Positions 34,679 to 44,710 are shown, counted from the first letter of the stretch. The stretch: DNA of 64,000 bases from SZUA-100 sp965248135 (GCA_965248135.1 CBDFIN010000010.1:177338-241337); one strand, 5' to 3'. Numbers and translations: made by a program. Notes: generated by a model not told the origin, from the letters alone.

Positions 34679-36307
34679 ATGATGAAATCCAGCAACAAGT
34701 TACCGACAATCGACAACCTGTCGGGAGCTGACCGCGAAATCGTAGAAACCGGACTGCGTCGCGGCGCTACGCGACGTGAAGTGATGTCCTGGATCATTGC
34801 TGGCGGCGCGACGATTGCCGCTGCTGGGTCGATTGTTTCATCTGCAAAAACCGCCATGGCGGCAACACCAAAAAAGGGCGGAAAAATAAAGTTTGCTGCT
34901 GATTTGCACGGGCCATCGGACACACTTGACCCCGGCCTTAATACTTCGACAATTGATTATTCGCGTGGGCGGGCGATGTATAACAGTCTGTGTCAGATAA
35001 ATGAAGACTTAACCACACGACCGGAACTAGCTGAAGAATATTCGGCCAATGGAGATAATTCTGAGTGGACATTCAAGCTTCGCAAAGACGTGAGATTTCA
35101 CGATGGATCCAAGTTCACCGCCGATGATGTTATTTATTCCATGAGCCGCCATTACGGTGAGAAATCCACGTCAACCGCCAAAACTTTGGTAGCCGATGTC
35201 AAAGAATGGAAAAAAGTTGACAACCACACTGTCAAAGCAATTTTGAAAGGCCCGAATTCGGACCTCCCTGTCGTTCTTGGTACGCCTCAATTCAAGATTA
35301 TTAAGGACGGAACGTCTGATTTTCAAAATCCCGTTGGAACCGGGCCTTACAAGCTTATGGAATTCAAACCGGGTGTTCGCACGATTCATACCCGTAACGA
35401 ACATTATTGGCGCGAAGGCGGGAATGTCGAGGAAATCGAAATTTTTGCCATCACCGACAAAGTTGCGCGCACCAGCGCTTTTTTATCCGGCGATATCGAC
35501 CTCATGCAATCGCTCGATCCAAAAGCAATGCGGAAAATTGAAGCAACCAACGGTGTAAGTGTATGGTCGGTACCGTCTGGTCAATATATGGGTATTTGCT
35601 GCATGACCAACACATCTCCGGGCAACAATCGCGACTTTGTTCTTGCGATGAAGCACATTCAGCGCCGAGAGAAAATCGTTAAATCAATCCTCAAAGGCCA
35701 GGGTACTGTTGGAAATGACCACCCGGTCAATATTGCATATGGCATAGATCATTGCTCCGAATTGCAACAGCGCGTGCATGATCTTGACAAAGCCAAGTTC
35801 CACCTGAAAAAATCCGGCATTACCTCGGCTGAATTGAACGTAGCCGAAGTTACTCCAGGTATTACCGATACTTGCCTGCTTGCACAGCGTGAGGCCCAGA
35901 AAATCGGCCTTGATCTGCGAATCAAGAAGGTACCGAATGATGGGTATTGGGGCGCGGTGTGGATGAAAACCCCGCTTAACGTTGTTTCCTGGAACATGCG
36001 TCCAACGGCAAATGTCATGCTCAATATTGCCTTCGCACCAGATGCACCGTGGAATGACACACTTTGGAAAGATGAGCGGATGGGAAAATGGCTGGTTGAA
36101 GCACGCGCCGCCAAAGACCCGGCCAAACGCCACGAACTTTATTGCGCGATGCAGAAACTCATCAATGAAGAAAGCGGTATGGTCATTCCTGCCCATCTTA
36201 ATTATGTTGATGGAAAGTCAGATAAAATTGAAGGCATCGGTCGTATGCCGCTGGGTTCTTTGGGCGGTTATGAATGGCCGGAATTTGCCTGGCGCACGGA
36301 CGTCTAG
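34679..36307 (+). CDS. family 5 extracellular solute-binding protein, Tat-type signal
   Basis: 542 residues from the ATG at 34679 (AAGGGAG upstream). The N-terminus has a twin-arginine-like signal: TRREVMSWIIAGGATIAAAG and an AMA cleavage site. The body has the SBP_bac_5 features (DTLDPGLNTSTIDYSRGRAMYNSLC, FKLRKDVRFHDGSKFTADDV, NPVGTGPYKL). Such proteins bind peptides, opines, or small amines. No permease or ATPase genes accompany it, so it must share a transporter or act differently. The TAG stop is the first CTAG of a palindrome (36304-36307). Confidence 0.88.
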   Translation: MMKSSNKLPTIDNLSGADREIVETGLRRGATRREVMSWIIAGGATIAAAGSIVSSAKTAMAATPKKGGKIKFAADLHGPSDTLDPGLNTSTIDYSRGRAMYNSLCQINEDLTTRPELAEEYSANGDNSEWTFKLRKDVRFHDGSKFTADDVIYSMSRHYGEKSTSTAKTLVADVKEWKKVDNHTVKAILKGPNSDLPVVLGTPQFKIIKDGTSDFQNPVGTGPYKLMEFKPGVRTIHTRNEHYWREGGNVEEIEIFAITDKVARTSAFLSGDIDLMQSLDPKAMRKIEATNGVSVWSVPSGQYMGICCMTNTSPGNNRDFVLAMKHIQRREKIVKSILKGQGTVGNDHPVNIAYGIDHCSELQQRVHDLDKAKFHLKKSGITSAELNVAEVTPGITDTCLLAQREAQKIGLDLRIKKVPNDGYWGAVWMKTPLNVVSWNMRPTANVMLNIAFAPDAPWNDTLWKDERMGKWLVEARAAKDPAKRHELYCAMQKLINEESGMVIPAHLNYVDGKSDKIEGIGRMPLGSLGGYEWPEFAWRTDV

Positions 36308-36395
36308 TGGATAGAACGAGACATTTGGCTCCCTCGGCGCAAAGAGGAATTCTTCAATAACATGCTCAAATGTCTCGATAATTCTATACATCACC
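36304..36395 (+). repeat. decayed CTAG palindrome, type D
   Basis: It starts CTAGTGGATAGAACGAGACA with an arm ending in CATTTGGC; the opposite arm, around GCTCAAATGTCTCG and ATTCTATACATCAC, is the approximate reverse complement, ending in CACCAG rather than CCACTAG. It shares only the terminal CTAGTGG with types A, B and C. Confidence 0.6.
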
Positions 36396-36432
36396 AGAGA
36401 ATCTGGCGGTTCGAAGCGTTAGTATAGAACCA

Positions 36433-36600
36433 CTAGTGGTTCCGTGCCAACATTTGCATCCGCCAGCGCTCGTACTTATGGCAAATGTTGGAATCATAAG
36501 AACCACTAGAATTCAATAAGTTGCTAGTGGTCTTTGTGGCCAAAACGCTTGAAAAAGAACGTGCTGAAAAGGGATTAAAGCGTTTCGGCCAGACCACTAG
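36433..36600 (+). repeat. palindromes A (36433-36509) and C (36524-36600) with 14-bp spacer
   Basis: Same arrangement as 6912-7080. The left flank AGAACCACTAG reads as the end of a further A unit, so this site may have received more than one insertion. It lies between the binding-protein and flavoprotein genes; the 208 bp from 36601 to the next start hold nothing recognisable. Confidence 0.88.
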
Positions 36601-36808
36601 CTTAACCAAAGCGCGCGGGCAGAGCTGAGGCTCTGCCCTTCCACGCGGACTGGTTGCATCACAGTGAGGTCGATCAGCGGAGCTAGAATTGATCTGGTGT
36701 TTTCCTTTGGTTTTTCTCCGCTTGACGTAGTCGCCTGGCTACCGTTTTTTGAATAAACGGCCTGAAGGCGAAACCTGAATTCAGTTTTCCCATTACTGCC
36801 GGAATGCC

Positions 36809-38926
36809 ATGAACGCCAGCAATCAACCACAAAAGGCCGTGCGCTTGTCACCTCAAGCTGGCGCTTACGATGTTCTGTTCGAGCCGGTTGCCATAGGACC
36901 GGTAACTGCACGTAACCGGTTTTATCAGGTGCCTCATGCCTGCGGAATGGGCCATTTGAAGCCACGGGCCCATGCGGCCATGAGAGCGGTCAAGGCACAA
37001 GGCGGCTGGGCCGTGGTCAGTACTGAAGAAACGGAAATTCATCCCAGTTCTGATTTATCACCATTTGCCGAACAGCGCATATGGGATGATAACGACATCC
37101 CGGCACTTCGCCTTATGACAGACGCGGTTCATGCACAAGGTGCGCTGGCCGCCATCGAATTGGTCCATAACGGTTATCACGCCACAAATCACTATTCCCG
37201 AATACCGCCGCTCGCGCCAGGCGAAATGCCGTTGAGCACGAACTATCCACGCCAGGCTCGCGCCATGGATAAGGAAGATATCATTGAGCTTCGGCAGTGG
37301 CACAAGCAAGCTGCCAAACGGGCGAAAAACGCAGGCTTTGATATTGTTTATGTCTATGCCGGGCACGGCATGACACTTGCCCAACAGTTCCTGTTACCAC
37401 GGTTTAACCAGCGCATCGACGAATATGGCGGCAGTCTCGAAAACCGGTTACGGCTGACACGTGAACTAATCGAAGAAACCAAAGATGCCATTGGCGACAA
37501 ATGCGCCGTTGCATTTCGCTTTGCGGTTGATGAACTGATGGGTGAAGATGGTATGCAGGCGCTGGATGAAGGCCATGAAGTCGTCAATATGCTTGCAGAA
37601 TTGCCCGACCTTTGGGATGTCAATGTTTCGGGCTGGGAAAACGACTCGCTGACCACCAGATTCGGTCTGGAAGAAGGACATCAACTCGCATACACAAAGT
37701 TTGTCAAATCAGTAACCAGCAAACCGGTCGTTTCCGTCGGTTGTTTTAGCTCACCGGACAAGATGGCAGCGTTGGTTAAAGGCAATATTACCGATTTCAT
37801 CGGCGCGGCGCGGCCATCAATTGCCGATCCCTATCTACCGGAAAAAATTCGCGATAACCGTGTTGATGAGATACGGGAATGTATCGGCTGCAACATATGC
37901 GTATCGAGCGAAACTCTGGGGATTCCAATCCGCTGCACCCAAAACCCCACTATGGGTGAAGAATGGCGGCGCGGGTGGCATCCTGAAACAATCAAACCAA
38001 AGGTATCGAACAGTTCAACGCTGGTAGTGGGGGCCGGGCCGGCAGGATTGGAATGCGCACTGCAGTTAGGGCGCAGAGGGTATCAAGTTATGCTTGCTGA
38101 AGCTTCCGAAGAACTTGGTGGGCGGGCATTGCGCGAGTCCACGCTCCACGGTCTTTCGACCTGGCGGCGGGTGTGCGACAATCGTATTTATGCGTTGAAT
38201 CAGAGTGCGAACGTCGACATATATCGTGCAAGCAGGCTGACGGCGAATGACATCGTCGATACCGGTGCATCAGCGGTTTTTCTTGCAACCGGAGCCAAAT
38301 GGCGTCGCGACGGGGTTGGCCGCAGCAATCGCCAAGCGATTCCGGGGCTTGAAAATATTGCAGTACTCACGCCCGATGACATAATGAACGGGGTAAGTCC
38401 CGACAACCCGCCGGTCGCGATTTTTGACGACGAACAGGGCTACATGGGAGGTGTAATCGCTGAACAGCTAGGGGCAATTTTCACAGATATCACCCTGATA
38501 ACTTCGGCAAGCACCGTATCACCGTTTACCATACACACGCTCGAACAGAAACGCGTGCAACGCAGTCTGATCGAAAAGGATGTCGAAATTCGCACCGGCG
38601 AAGTAATTGTCGGTACGCAAAGTGGTGCCGTGGAAACCAAATGCCTTTTCAGTGGTCGCCGTCAACTGCTTGAATGCAATACCCTGATCCTTATCACGCA
38701 GCGAACATCTGAAAATAAGTTGCTGACTGCAGTAAAGGAAGCAAATTCCTCGTCCATTGAGCAGCATATTGTACATGTTGTGGCAATAGGCGACGCCTTG
38801 GCTCCGGGTCTGATTGCCGATGCCGTCTTTTCAGGCCATTTGGCAGCCCGTAATTTTGAAACTGATGCCGACGAGATCGAGCAGGCTTTATTCCGCCGTG
38901 AAATGCCGGCGATTCCTGCAAATTGA
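36809..38926 (+). CDS. FMN/[4Fe-4S]/FAD oxidoreductase of the trimethylamine-dehydrogenase / DgcA family
   Basis: 705 residues with the three-part architecture of the family. An N-terminal TIM barrel binds FMN (FEPVAIGPVTARNRFYQVPHACGMG, QRIDEYGGSLENRLR, DFIGAARPSIADP). A [4Fe-4S] site uses C358, C361, C364 and C376 (CIGCNICVSS... CTQNPTMGEEWRRGWHPE). A C-terminal dinucleotide domain begins LVVGAGPAGLECALQLGRRG. The CTQN...E..RRGWHPE stretch is shared with trimethylamine and dimethylamine dehydrogenases and with DgcA/StcD-type betaine demethylases, rather than with dienoyl-CoA reductase. It probably demethylates an N-methylated amine; the substrate is inferred from the neighbours. Confidence 0.85.
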   Translation: MNASNQPQKAVRLSPQAGAYDVLFEPVAIGPVTARNRFYQVPHACGMGHLKPRAHAAMRAVKAQGGWAVVSTEETEIHPSSDLSPFAEQRIWDDNDIPALRLMTDAVHAQGALAAIELVHNGYHATNHYSRIPPLAPGEMPLSTNYPRQARAMDKEDIIELRQWHKQAAKRAKNAGFDIVYVYAGHGMTLAQQFLLPRFNQRIDEYGGSLENRLRLTRELIEETKDAIGDKCAVAFRFAVDELMGEDGMQALDEGHEVVNMLAELPDLWDVNVSGWENDSLTTRFGLEEGHQLAYTKFVKSVTSKPVVSVGCFSSPDKMAALVKGNITDFIGAARPSIADPYLPEKIRDNRVDEIRECIGCNICVSSETLGIPIRCTQNPTMGEEWRRGWHPETIKPKVSNSSTLVVGAGPAGLECALQLGRRGYQVMLAEASEELGGRALRESTLHGLSTWRRVCDNRIYALNQSANVDIYRASRLTANDIVDTGASAVFLATGAKWRRDGVGRSNRQAIPGLENIAVLTPDDIMNGVSPDNPPVAIFDDEQGYMGGVIAEQLGAIFTDITLITSASTVSPFTIHTLEQKRVQRSLIEKDVEIRTGEVIVGTQSGAVETKCLFSGRRQLLECNTLILITQRTSENKLLTAVKEANSSSIEQHIVHVVAIGDALAPGLIADAVFSGHLAARNFETDADEIEQALFRREMPAIPAN

Positions 38927-38954
38927 CATGCACTGAAATTGGATAACCCACAAA

Positions 38955-40571
38955 ATGAACAAAACCACGCCTAACCAGACAGTGACCACTGGATACAGAC
39001 GTGCCGGTGCTTCTCGCCGCAAAGGCGCGGGTCGCGCCGCCCGGTTGAAAGAACGCCAAAGCAAAACTCCTTCAAAAGCCGTCTGGCCGGGTGTGTCCGG
39101 TGGCCAGTTCAAGCCGTTGAGTGATGCAGATATGATGAAAATTCACCGGGGAGCCCTGGACATTTTGGCAAATGTAGGCGTTGCTGATCATACTGAGGAA
39201 CTGCGGCAAATAGCATTGCCGAAGGGATGCATGCTCAACAAACACGGACGCTTGTGTATTCCCGAAAGTCTGATGGATGACCTGATTGCCGGAGCGGCGA
39301 GGGAATATGTAGTTTATGCGCGCGGCGAACGCGCAGGCAAAGATGATATTCACTGCAATGGCACAAATGTGCATTTTTCAACGACCGGAACGGCCGTTAC
39401 GACGTTCGATTCAGTGACCAGAACCTACCGCTCCTCAACCATCATAGATGTCTATGACTTCACCCGGCTGACGGACACTCTTGAACATGTTCACATGTGC
39501 GGGGATACGGTGATTGCGACTGATCTGACAGACGATTTCGAGCATGACATGAATATTGTCTATGCCCTGACTGCGGGAACCGAAAAACCACTTTGCCTGT
39601 CATTTCGAAGCCGGGATTTCATCGACCCTGCGATTAAACTTTTTGATCTGGCACTGGGCGGTGAAGGCAGATTTGTGGAAAAGCCTTTCTGCATTTTCGG
39701 CGGTTGCCCGATCGTGTCGCCACTCCGGTTTGGTCGGGAAAACCTAGAGGTCCTAATTGAGGCCAGTCGTCTCGGTTTGACAAGTGATATTGCTGTTGCA
39801 CCTCAAAGCGGTGCGACCGCGCCAGCACCGTTGGCAGGAATCCTGACCCAAGTGATTGCCGAAACGCTCGCTTGTCTGGCAGTCGTCAATCTGGTCAATC
39901 CCGGCTGCTCGATGACCTTTGCCGCCTGGCCCTTTATCACTGATCTGAGGACGGGCTCGTTTTCCGGCGGAAGCGGCGAACAGGCATTGCTGGCTGCTGC
40001 GGCGGTACAGATGGGAAAGTTTTACAATCTGCCCAACAGCGTTGGCGGCGCAATGACGGATTCAAAAATTCCCGATGCCCAGGCAGGGTATGAAAAAGGA
40101 ATAAGCCTGACACTAGCCGCGCTTGCTGGCTGCAATCGTGTGTGCGAAGCGGCGGGAATGATGGGCAGCCTGATGGGTTGCAGCTTTGAATCGTTATATA
40201 TGGACAACGAGGCGCTGGGAATGATTCTGCGTGTCGTGCGCGGCATTGAGGTGAATGATGAAACCCTGTCCCTCGATGTAATAAAAGGCGCAGCAATTGA
40301 TCCGGGCCATTTTCTGGGGAATTCGCAGACCCTTCAATTCATGGAATCTGAATATCTTTATCCGACACTAATGGATCGCGCGCCAACCGACGCCTGGGAA
40401 AAAGATGGATCCAAGGACACACTTGAAAGAAGCCGCTTGGCAGTTCGTGATGTTATGCGTACTCATTTTCCGGATTACCTGGAACCTAGCGTCGATCAGA
40501 TCATTCGCGACCGGTTCCCAATCAAGATTTCCCGCAATGACATGTCGTCAAATCAACAACGATGGGACTGA
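38955..40571 (+). CDS. MttB-family (trimethylamine methyltransferase-like) corrinoid methyltransferase, non-pyrrolysine
   Basis: 538 residues, continuous, with no internal TAG, so it belongs to the non-pyrrolysine MttB superfamily. Features include ALDILANVGVADHTEELRQIALPKGC, the FSTTGTAVTTFDSVTRTYRSSTIIDVYDFTRLTDTLEHVH stretch, and GSFSGGSGEQALLAAAAVQMGKFYNLP. Characterised members move a methyl group from glycine betaine, proline betaine or carnitine to a corrinoid protein. No corrinoid-protein gene is adjacent. It follows the flavoprotein gene by 28 bp and should be co-transcribed with it. Confidence 0.87.
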   Translation: MNKTTPNQTVTTGYRRAGASRRKGAGRAARLKERQSKTPSKAVWPGVSGGQFKPLSDADMMKIHRGALDILANVGVADHTEELRQIALPKGCMLNKHGRLCIPESLMDDLIAGAAREYVVYARGERAGKDDIHCNGTNVHFSTTGTAVTTFDSVTRTYRSSTIIDVYDFTRLTDTLEHVHMCGDTVIATDLTDDFEHDMNIVYALTAGTEKPLCLSFRSRDFIDPAIKLFDLALGGEGRFVEKPFCIFGGCPIVSPLRFGRENLEVLIEASRLGLTSDIAVAPQSGATAPAPLAGILTQVIAETLACLAVVNLVNPGCSMTFAAWPFITDLRTGSFSGGSGEQALLAAAAVQMGKFYNLPNSVGGAMTDSKIPDAQAGYEKGISLTLAALAGCNRVCEAAGMMGSLMGCSFESLYMDNEALGMILRVVRGIEVNDETLSLDVIKGAAIDPGHFLGNSQTLQFMESEYLYPTLMDRAPTDAWEKDGSKDTLERSRLAVRDVMRTHFPDYLEPSVDQIIRDRFPIKISRNDMSSNQQRWD

Positions 40572-40713
40572 ATTTCAGCTACAAATTCCCTCCGTCAGAA
40601 TGGCTCAATATGAGCGCAGGATGTTCTGAGAATCGAGTTTACAAGAGAACCCCAAAAAGCACCTTGAGTTGCGACAATGGTCGAATTTTTGGGATAGGTT
40701 TGCCAGTTGAACA

Positions 40714-41955
40714 TCAGGCCTGCGGATTTCCGTATTCGTCGTCTACTTCAAGTTCGTAGACGGACTGCGACGTCTTGGGGATAGGAACGAAGGGGCTGGG
40801 TAGAGCGCGCTCAACGGCCGGTCCCCAAAGCAACCGGTGCAGGATAAAAGCCGCAAATAAAGCCAGCACCGCCGAAATGAAAATGAACAGGCCGCCGGAA
40901 CCTGCCCCATCCATGATCGGAGCGGCGATGAGCGGACCGATGGCAGCACCAGTCGAGTAGATCAGCAACAGGCTGCCGCTCACCTGCACCAGCTTTTCTG
41001 TAGGGACATTGTCATTGGCATGGGCAAGACAAAGCGCATAAAGAGGCACCATCAAAGCCCCATGGAAAGTGGCAATTGCCAGAGTTGACCACAGACCTGA
41101 AAATGGCCAGAATGCAATCAGCAACCCAGTGGCTACGGTGCCCAGTGCCGCTAGAAAGATGACTATGCGGCGATCAGTACGGTCCGACAGCCGGCCCAGT
41201 GGCCATTGAGACAGTGTCCCACCGAGAACAAATGCGGCCATCAGCAGGGTAACTTCAAAAACGCTCATGGCGCGCAGCTGTCCAAATACTGGCCCCAGGG
41301 TCCAAAAGGCCCCTTCCACCATACCTACCAGGAAGCAACCGGCGGTCCCGACCGGGGTTATCGACAGCAGGCCTTTGAGTTCGAGCTTTGCCGTTGGGAT
41401 CGGTGTTGGCTCGCTGGTTGGTGTCAGCGCCAGGGGGACAACGGAAAGACACACCAAAAAAGCCACGAGCGAAAAAAGGTTTTGGCCGGCGATGTCGGAC
41501 AAATTGACCATCATTTGCCCTGCCATTGTCGCCACATTTGCCATAATAATATAGATCGACAGCACTCGCCCACGCATGCTGTCTCCCGCTTGCTCGTTTA
41601 GCCAGCTTTCAATGACCATGAAGACCGTCGCCAAACTGATTCCACAAAAGAACCGAAGTATAATCCACAGATAGGGGTCTGTTCTTATCGGAAAGAGCAG
41701 TGTCAAGGCGGCCAGCAATGCCGCCAACCCAGTGAACGAGCGTATGTGACCCACCGCCTTCACCAATCCTGGTCCTAACAGACAACCGACTATGAAACCC
41801 GAGAAATAAGCGGTACCCAGATAGCCCACGGTTGAAGCAGAAAAATTCTCCAGACCTGCCCGCAATGGCATCACGGTTTGAAACAAACCGAGACCAGTCA
41901 GCACCAGTGCCGCGCCAAGCAACAATGTGCCGATTGTTAGAGTGGTGTTCTTCAT
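40714..41955 (-). CDS. major facilitator superfamily transporter
   Basis: 413 residues with about twelve hydrophobic helices. The loop after helix 2 is weakly conserved (GPGLVKAVGHIRSFTGLA), and RLSDRTDRRIVI in the central loop matches the MFS signature between helices 8 and 9. The pattern resembles YcaD-type transporters. The substrate is unknown; the position within the cassette suggests uptake or efflux of a catabolic intermediate. It converges with the MttB-like gene. Confidence 0.85.
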   Translation of the reverse strand: MKNTTLTIGTLLLGAALVLTGLGLFQTVMPLRAGLENFSASTVGYLGTAYFSGFIVGCLLGPGLVKAVGHIRSFTGLAALLAALTLLFPIRTDPYLWIILRFFCGISLATVFMVIESWLNEQAGDSMRGRVLSIYIIMANVATMAGQMMVNLSDIAGQNLFSLVAFLVCLSVVPLALTPTSEPTPIPTAKLELKGLLSITPVGTAGCFLVGMVEGAFWTLGPVFGQLRAMSVFEVTLLMAAFVLGGTLSQWPLGRLSDRTDRRIVIFLAALGTVATGLLIAFWPFSGLWSTLAIATFHGALMVPLYALCLAHANDNVPTEKLVQVSGSLLLIYSTGAAIGPLIAAPIMDGAGSGGLFIFISAVLALFAAFILHRLLWGPAVERALPSPFVPIPKTSQSVYELEVDDEYGNPQA

Positions 41956-42150
41956 TTCAATAGTCCGTCGTTAAATGTAGTGGACCAGATACCCGGGTAC
42001 TGGTTGATTCAAAGAAAATTTTGGCTCAATTGACTTGATTATATGCGCACATTCAAGGAACTCCCACGTCTACTCGAAACGACCGAAATGTCCACACTAA
42101 CAGAGATTTAGAGCAACTTGAACAGAAGTTTGCTGATTGTGCGCACCGGT

Positions 42151-43065
42151 TCAAAAATCCGTTGTTTTTCCTACTTGTTCTCGCAGCCAGCCAAGAAGCA
42201 CACCCACATTATTCCCGTCCTCCTGGTCCTGGACGCCCTTTATGTAAAACCCGCTGTCGAGACGGACAGACGCGTCAAAAGCAAGGGTCAGCTGTTGCGA
42301 GTTCAAGAGATCTCCCACAACAGATCGCCAGCCCAACATGATTCCATCGCCGGTCAGCGCCGCCTGAACCGCCTGAACATAGTTGCTGAACTGCAGGCCG
42401 CGGGACAAAACCGGCACCTCATGGCCAATCCTGTTGAAATATTGTTCCCAGCCTAGCCAATCCGAGTCGGTCACCGTGACGTGAATGAGTCGTTGGCTGG
42501 CAAGCTGCGCCGAACTGGTGATCGGGCCAACATGTGTCAGATAATCGGGAGAACAGATCGGGCCAATGGTTTCCCTGAACAGCATCTGCCAATCGCCATC
42601 AGGCCAGTCACCATTGCCAAATCTAATGGCCACATCTGCGCCGCTCTGGAAACCGGCGGCACTTTGATAGGCCGCCATTACGTTCACCGCAATATCAGGG
42701 AAGGAGGCGCTGAAATAGTTGAGGCGCGGCATCAGCCAATAGGTCGCAAAACCCAGATTGCAGGAGATGGTTACGGCATCATTGTCCTTGCTGCCGCGCT
42801 TACGCAAATCCCCAACCGCCTGCTCCAAACGTGTCAGCGCTTCCATGCAGTTCCGATGAAAAGTCTCGCCCTCCTCGGTCAACCCCATAGGTCTGGACGA
42901 CCGGTCCAGCAACGGTGTCTGCACAAATCGCTCCAGTTGCTGGATCGACTGGCTGACAGCGGACTGAGAAATCCCCGCTTTGGCGGCGGCACGAGTCATG
43001 CTGCCATTCCGCACCACGGAGTCGAACAGTTTCAGGCTTTGAAGCGGAGGTAGCTGGTTCCACAT
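42151..43065 (-). CDS. LysR-family transcriptional regulator, GcvA-like
   Basis: 304 residues. The N-terminal winged helix (LPPLQSLKLFDSVVRNGSMTRAAAKAGISQSAVSQSIQQLERFVQTPLLDRS) is typical LysR; the effector domain follows. LPPLQSLKLFDSV and the length resemble the GcvA branch. It is divergent from the CoA ligase gene and probably controls it in response to a ligand. Confidence 0.88.
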   Translation of the reverse strand: MWNQLPPLQSLKLFDSVVRNGSMTRAAAKAGISQSAVSQSIQQLERFVQTPLLDRSSRPMGLTEEGETFHRNCMEALTRLEQAVGDLRKRGSKDNDAVTISCNLGFATYWLMPRLNYFSASFPDIAVNVMAAYQSAAGFQSGADVAIRFGNGDWPDGDWQMLFRETIGPICSPDYLTHVGPITSSAQLASQRLIHVTVTDSDWLGWEQYFNRIGHEVPVLSRGLQFSNYVQAVQAALTGDGIMLGWRSVVGDLLNSQQLTLAFDASVRLDSGFYIKGVQDQEDGNNVGVLLGWLREQVGKTTDF

Positions 43066-43068
43066 ATT

Positions 43069-43084
43069 ATAACTTGTAACTTAT
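43069..43084. promoter_or_regulatory. candidate LysR operator
   Basis: ATAA, eight bases, TTAT (within ATAACTTGTAACTTAT) forms an inverted repeat just 4 bp upstream of the lysR start, in the 107-bp gap before the divergent ligase gene. The spacing is like a LysR box, but only one site is visible. Confidence 0.35.
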
Positions 43085-43172
43085 ACTATGATTAATAATA
43101 ACCCCCTTTTTAAGGGTAACCATAAAAAGATAATTAGGCACAGATTGTCGAAAAATGCAGGTGGAGACAGCA

Positions 43173-44702
43173 ATGGCCGTAGAGATTACACTTGGAGATC
43201 TTCTTCATAATTGTGCGGAAAAGTTCGCAGGCAGACCCTTTGTTACCATGGCGGAGACGGGCAAAACGATCAGCTATGGCGAATTTGAGGCGCTGACCAA
43301 CCGTTTGGCTCACGGGCTGCGGGACCGGTTTCCTGATCCGCTCGACTACGTGGCGATCATTCTTGAAAACAGTGTTGAATATCTTGCTACCTCATATGCA
43401 TTGAAGAAGATCAACGCGGTCGAGGTCTCGATCAGCCGGGCGATGTGTGGTGCACCGATGGCGCGGATGATCGATCAGACCGAAGCCCCGGTCCTGGCCA
43501 CATCCGGTGCTCGCTTGGAGGCGCTGGATCAAGTGCGCGACGAGATCCCGCATTTGCGCACGCTGGTGATGCTTGATGCTGCAGATGAGGCGCGTCGCCT
43601 GTTTCCCGAGCTGGAGGTGATCCTTTTTGAAGAGCTGCTTTCTGAGTGCACCGACCACATCGTTTCACCGGCCAAGGACACTGACACCGCCACGATCCTG
43701 TTCACTTCTGGTACCACCGGGGTGTCCAAAGGTTGTCTGTTGTCGCATCGTTATGCGGTGCGCACAGCAGAAAACATGATCGAACCGTTCCGTGTTACCG
43801 GCGAGGATTGTGTTTATTCTCCTTATCCGCTGTCCCATATCGGTGCAGCCTATTACGACATTCTACCGATCATCATGACGGGAGGACGGGTGATCATGCG
43901 TGAACGCTTTAGCGTTTCAAACTTCTGGCCTGAAGTACACAAATACGGAGTTACTTGGTTCATGATGCTTGGTTCGGTCCAGCAGCTGCTATGGGCACAC
44001 CCGCCTTGCCTTGAGGAAAAGACCCATAGGGTCACACGCTGCTGGGGCACGCCCACGCCGGTGCCAAAGGCGGATTTTGACGCCCGCTTCAATCTGCACC
44101 TGATCCCTGGCGGAGGTTATGGGTCAACCGATGCAGGTTGGGTTGTTGTGCCGCAGTGGGATCATAATGGCGGGATCGTCCTTCCGCATTTTGAGGTTGA
44201 AATTCAAGATGACGATGGCGAGCAAGTGCCGAGGGGTAAGCCGGGGTATTTGGTGGTGCGCCCGCGCGAACCTGGGGTTATGTCGGATGGCTATTTCGGC
44301 ATGCCCGAACACACTTTGGAAAGCCGCAGAAATCTGTGGTTCCAGACTGGCGATATTGGCAGCATGGACGAAGAAGGCCGGTTCTATTTCTTGCATCGAA
44401 TCAGCGAACGCATCCGGGTCAAGGGGGAGATGGTGTCGGGCTATGAAGTTGAGGAAGGCGTGCTAAGTCACCCCTCCATCCAGGACTGCGCGGTAATCGC
44501 AGTGCCGGACGAGATGGGCGAAGAGGACATCAAAGCCTTTGTCATCTTCAAAGAAGGGCAAAATATCTGTGTGGAGGGGCTGAAACGGTATTGCGCCACG
44601 CGCATGGCGAAATTCATGGTCCCGAAACATGTTGTCTTCCTTGATGACATGCCCCGCACCCCGACCGGCAAGCCGGAGAAGTATAAACTGGCTGCGATGT
44701 AG
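43173..44702 (+). CDS. AMP-forming acyl-CoA ligase, CaiC-like
   Basis: 509 residues from the ATG at 43173, with GGAG 6 bp upstream. The ATP-binding loop is ILFTSGTTGVSKGCLLSHR, followed by YSPYPLSHIGAAYYDILPIIM and the C-terminal hinge around WFQTGDIGSMDEEGRFYFLHR and PRTPTGKPEKYKL. Overall it resembles crotonobetaine/carnitine-CoA ligase, which would suit a methylated-amine cassette; another short acid is possible. Its stop lies 8 bp before the right long inverted repeat. Confidence 0.82.
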   Translation: MAVEITLGDLLHNCAEKFAGRPFVTMAETGKTISYGEFEALTNRLAHGLRDRFPDPLDYVAIILENSVEYLATSYALKKINAVEVSISRAMCGAPMARMIDQTEAPVLATSGARLEALDQVRDEIPHLRTLVMLDAADEARRLFPELEVILFEELLSECTDHIVSPAKDTDTATILFTSGTTGVSKGCLLSHRYAVRTAENMIEPFRVTGEDCVYSPYPLSHIGAAYYDILPIIMTGGRVIMRERFSVSNFWPEVHKYGVTWFMMLGSVQQLLWAHPPCLEEKTHRVTRCWGTPTPVPKADFDARFNLHLIPGGGYGSTDAGWVVVPQWDHNGGIVLPHFEVEIQDDDGEQVPRGKPGYLVVRPREPGVMSDGYFGMPEHTLESRRNLWFQTGDIGSMDEEGRFYFLHRISERIRVKGEMVSGYEVEEGVLSHPSIQDCAVIAVPDEMGEEDIKAFVIFKEGQNICVEGLKRYCATRMAKFMVPKHVVFLDDMPRTPTGKPEKYKLAAM

Positions 44703-44710
44703 TTTGGGTC

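Noticed and set aside
38955..40571. Pyrrolysine-containing MttB
   Set aside because: The gene is a normal uninterrupted frame without an in-frame amber codon and no pylS/pylT genes are visible.
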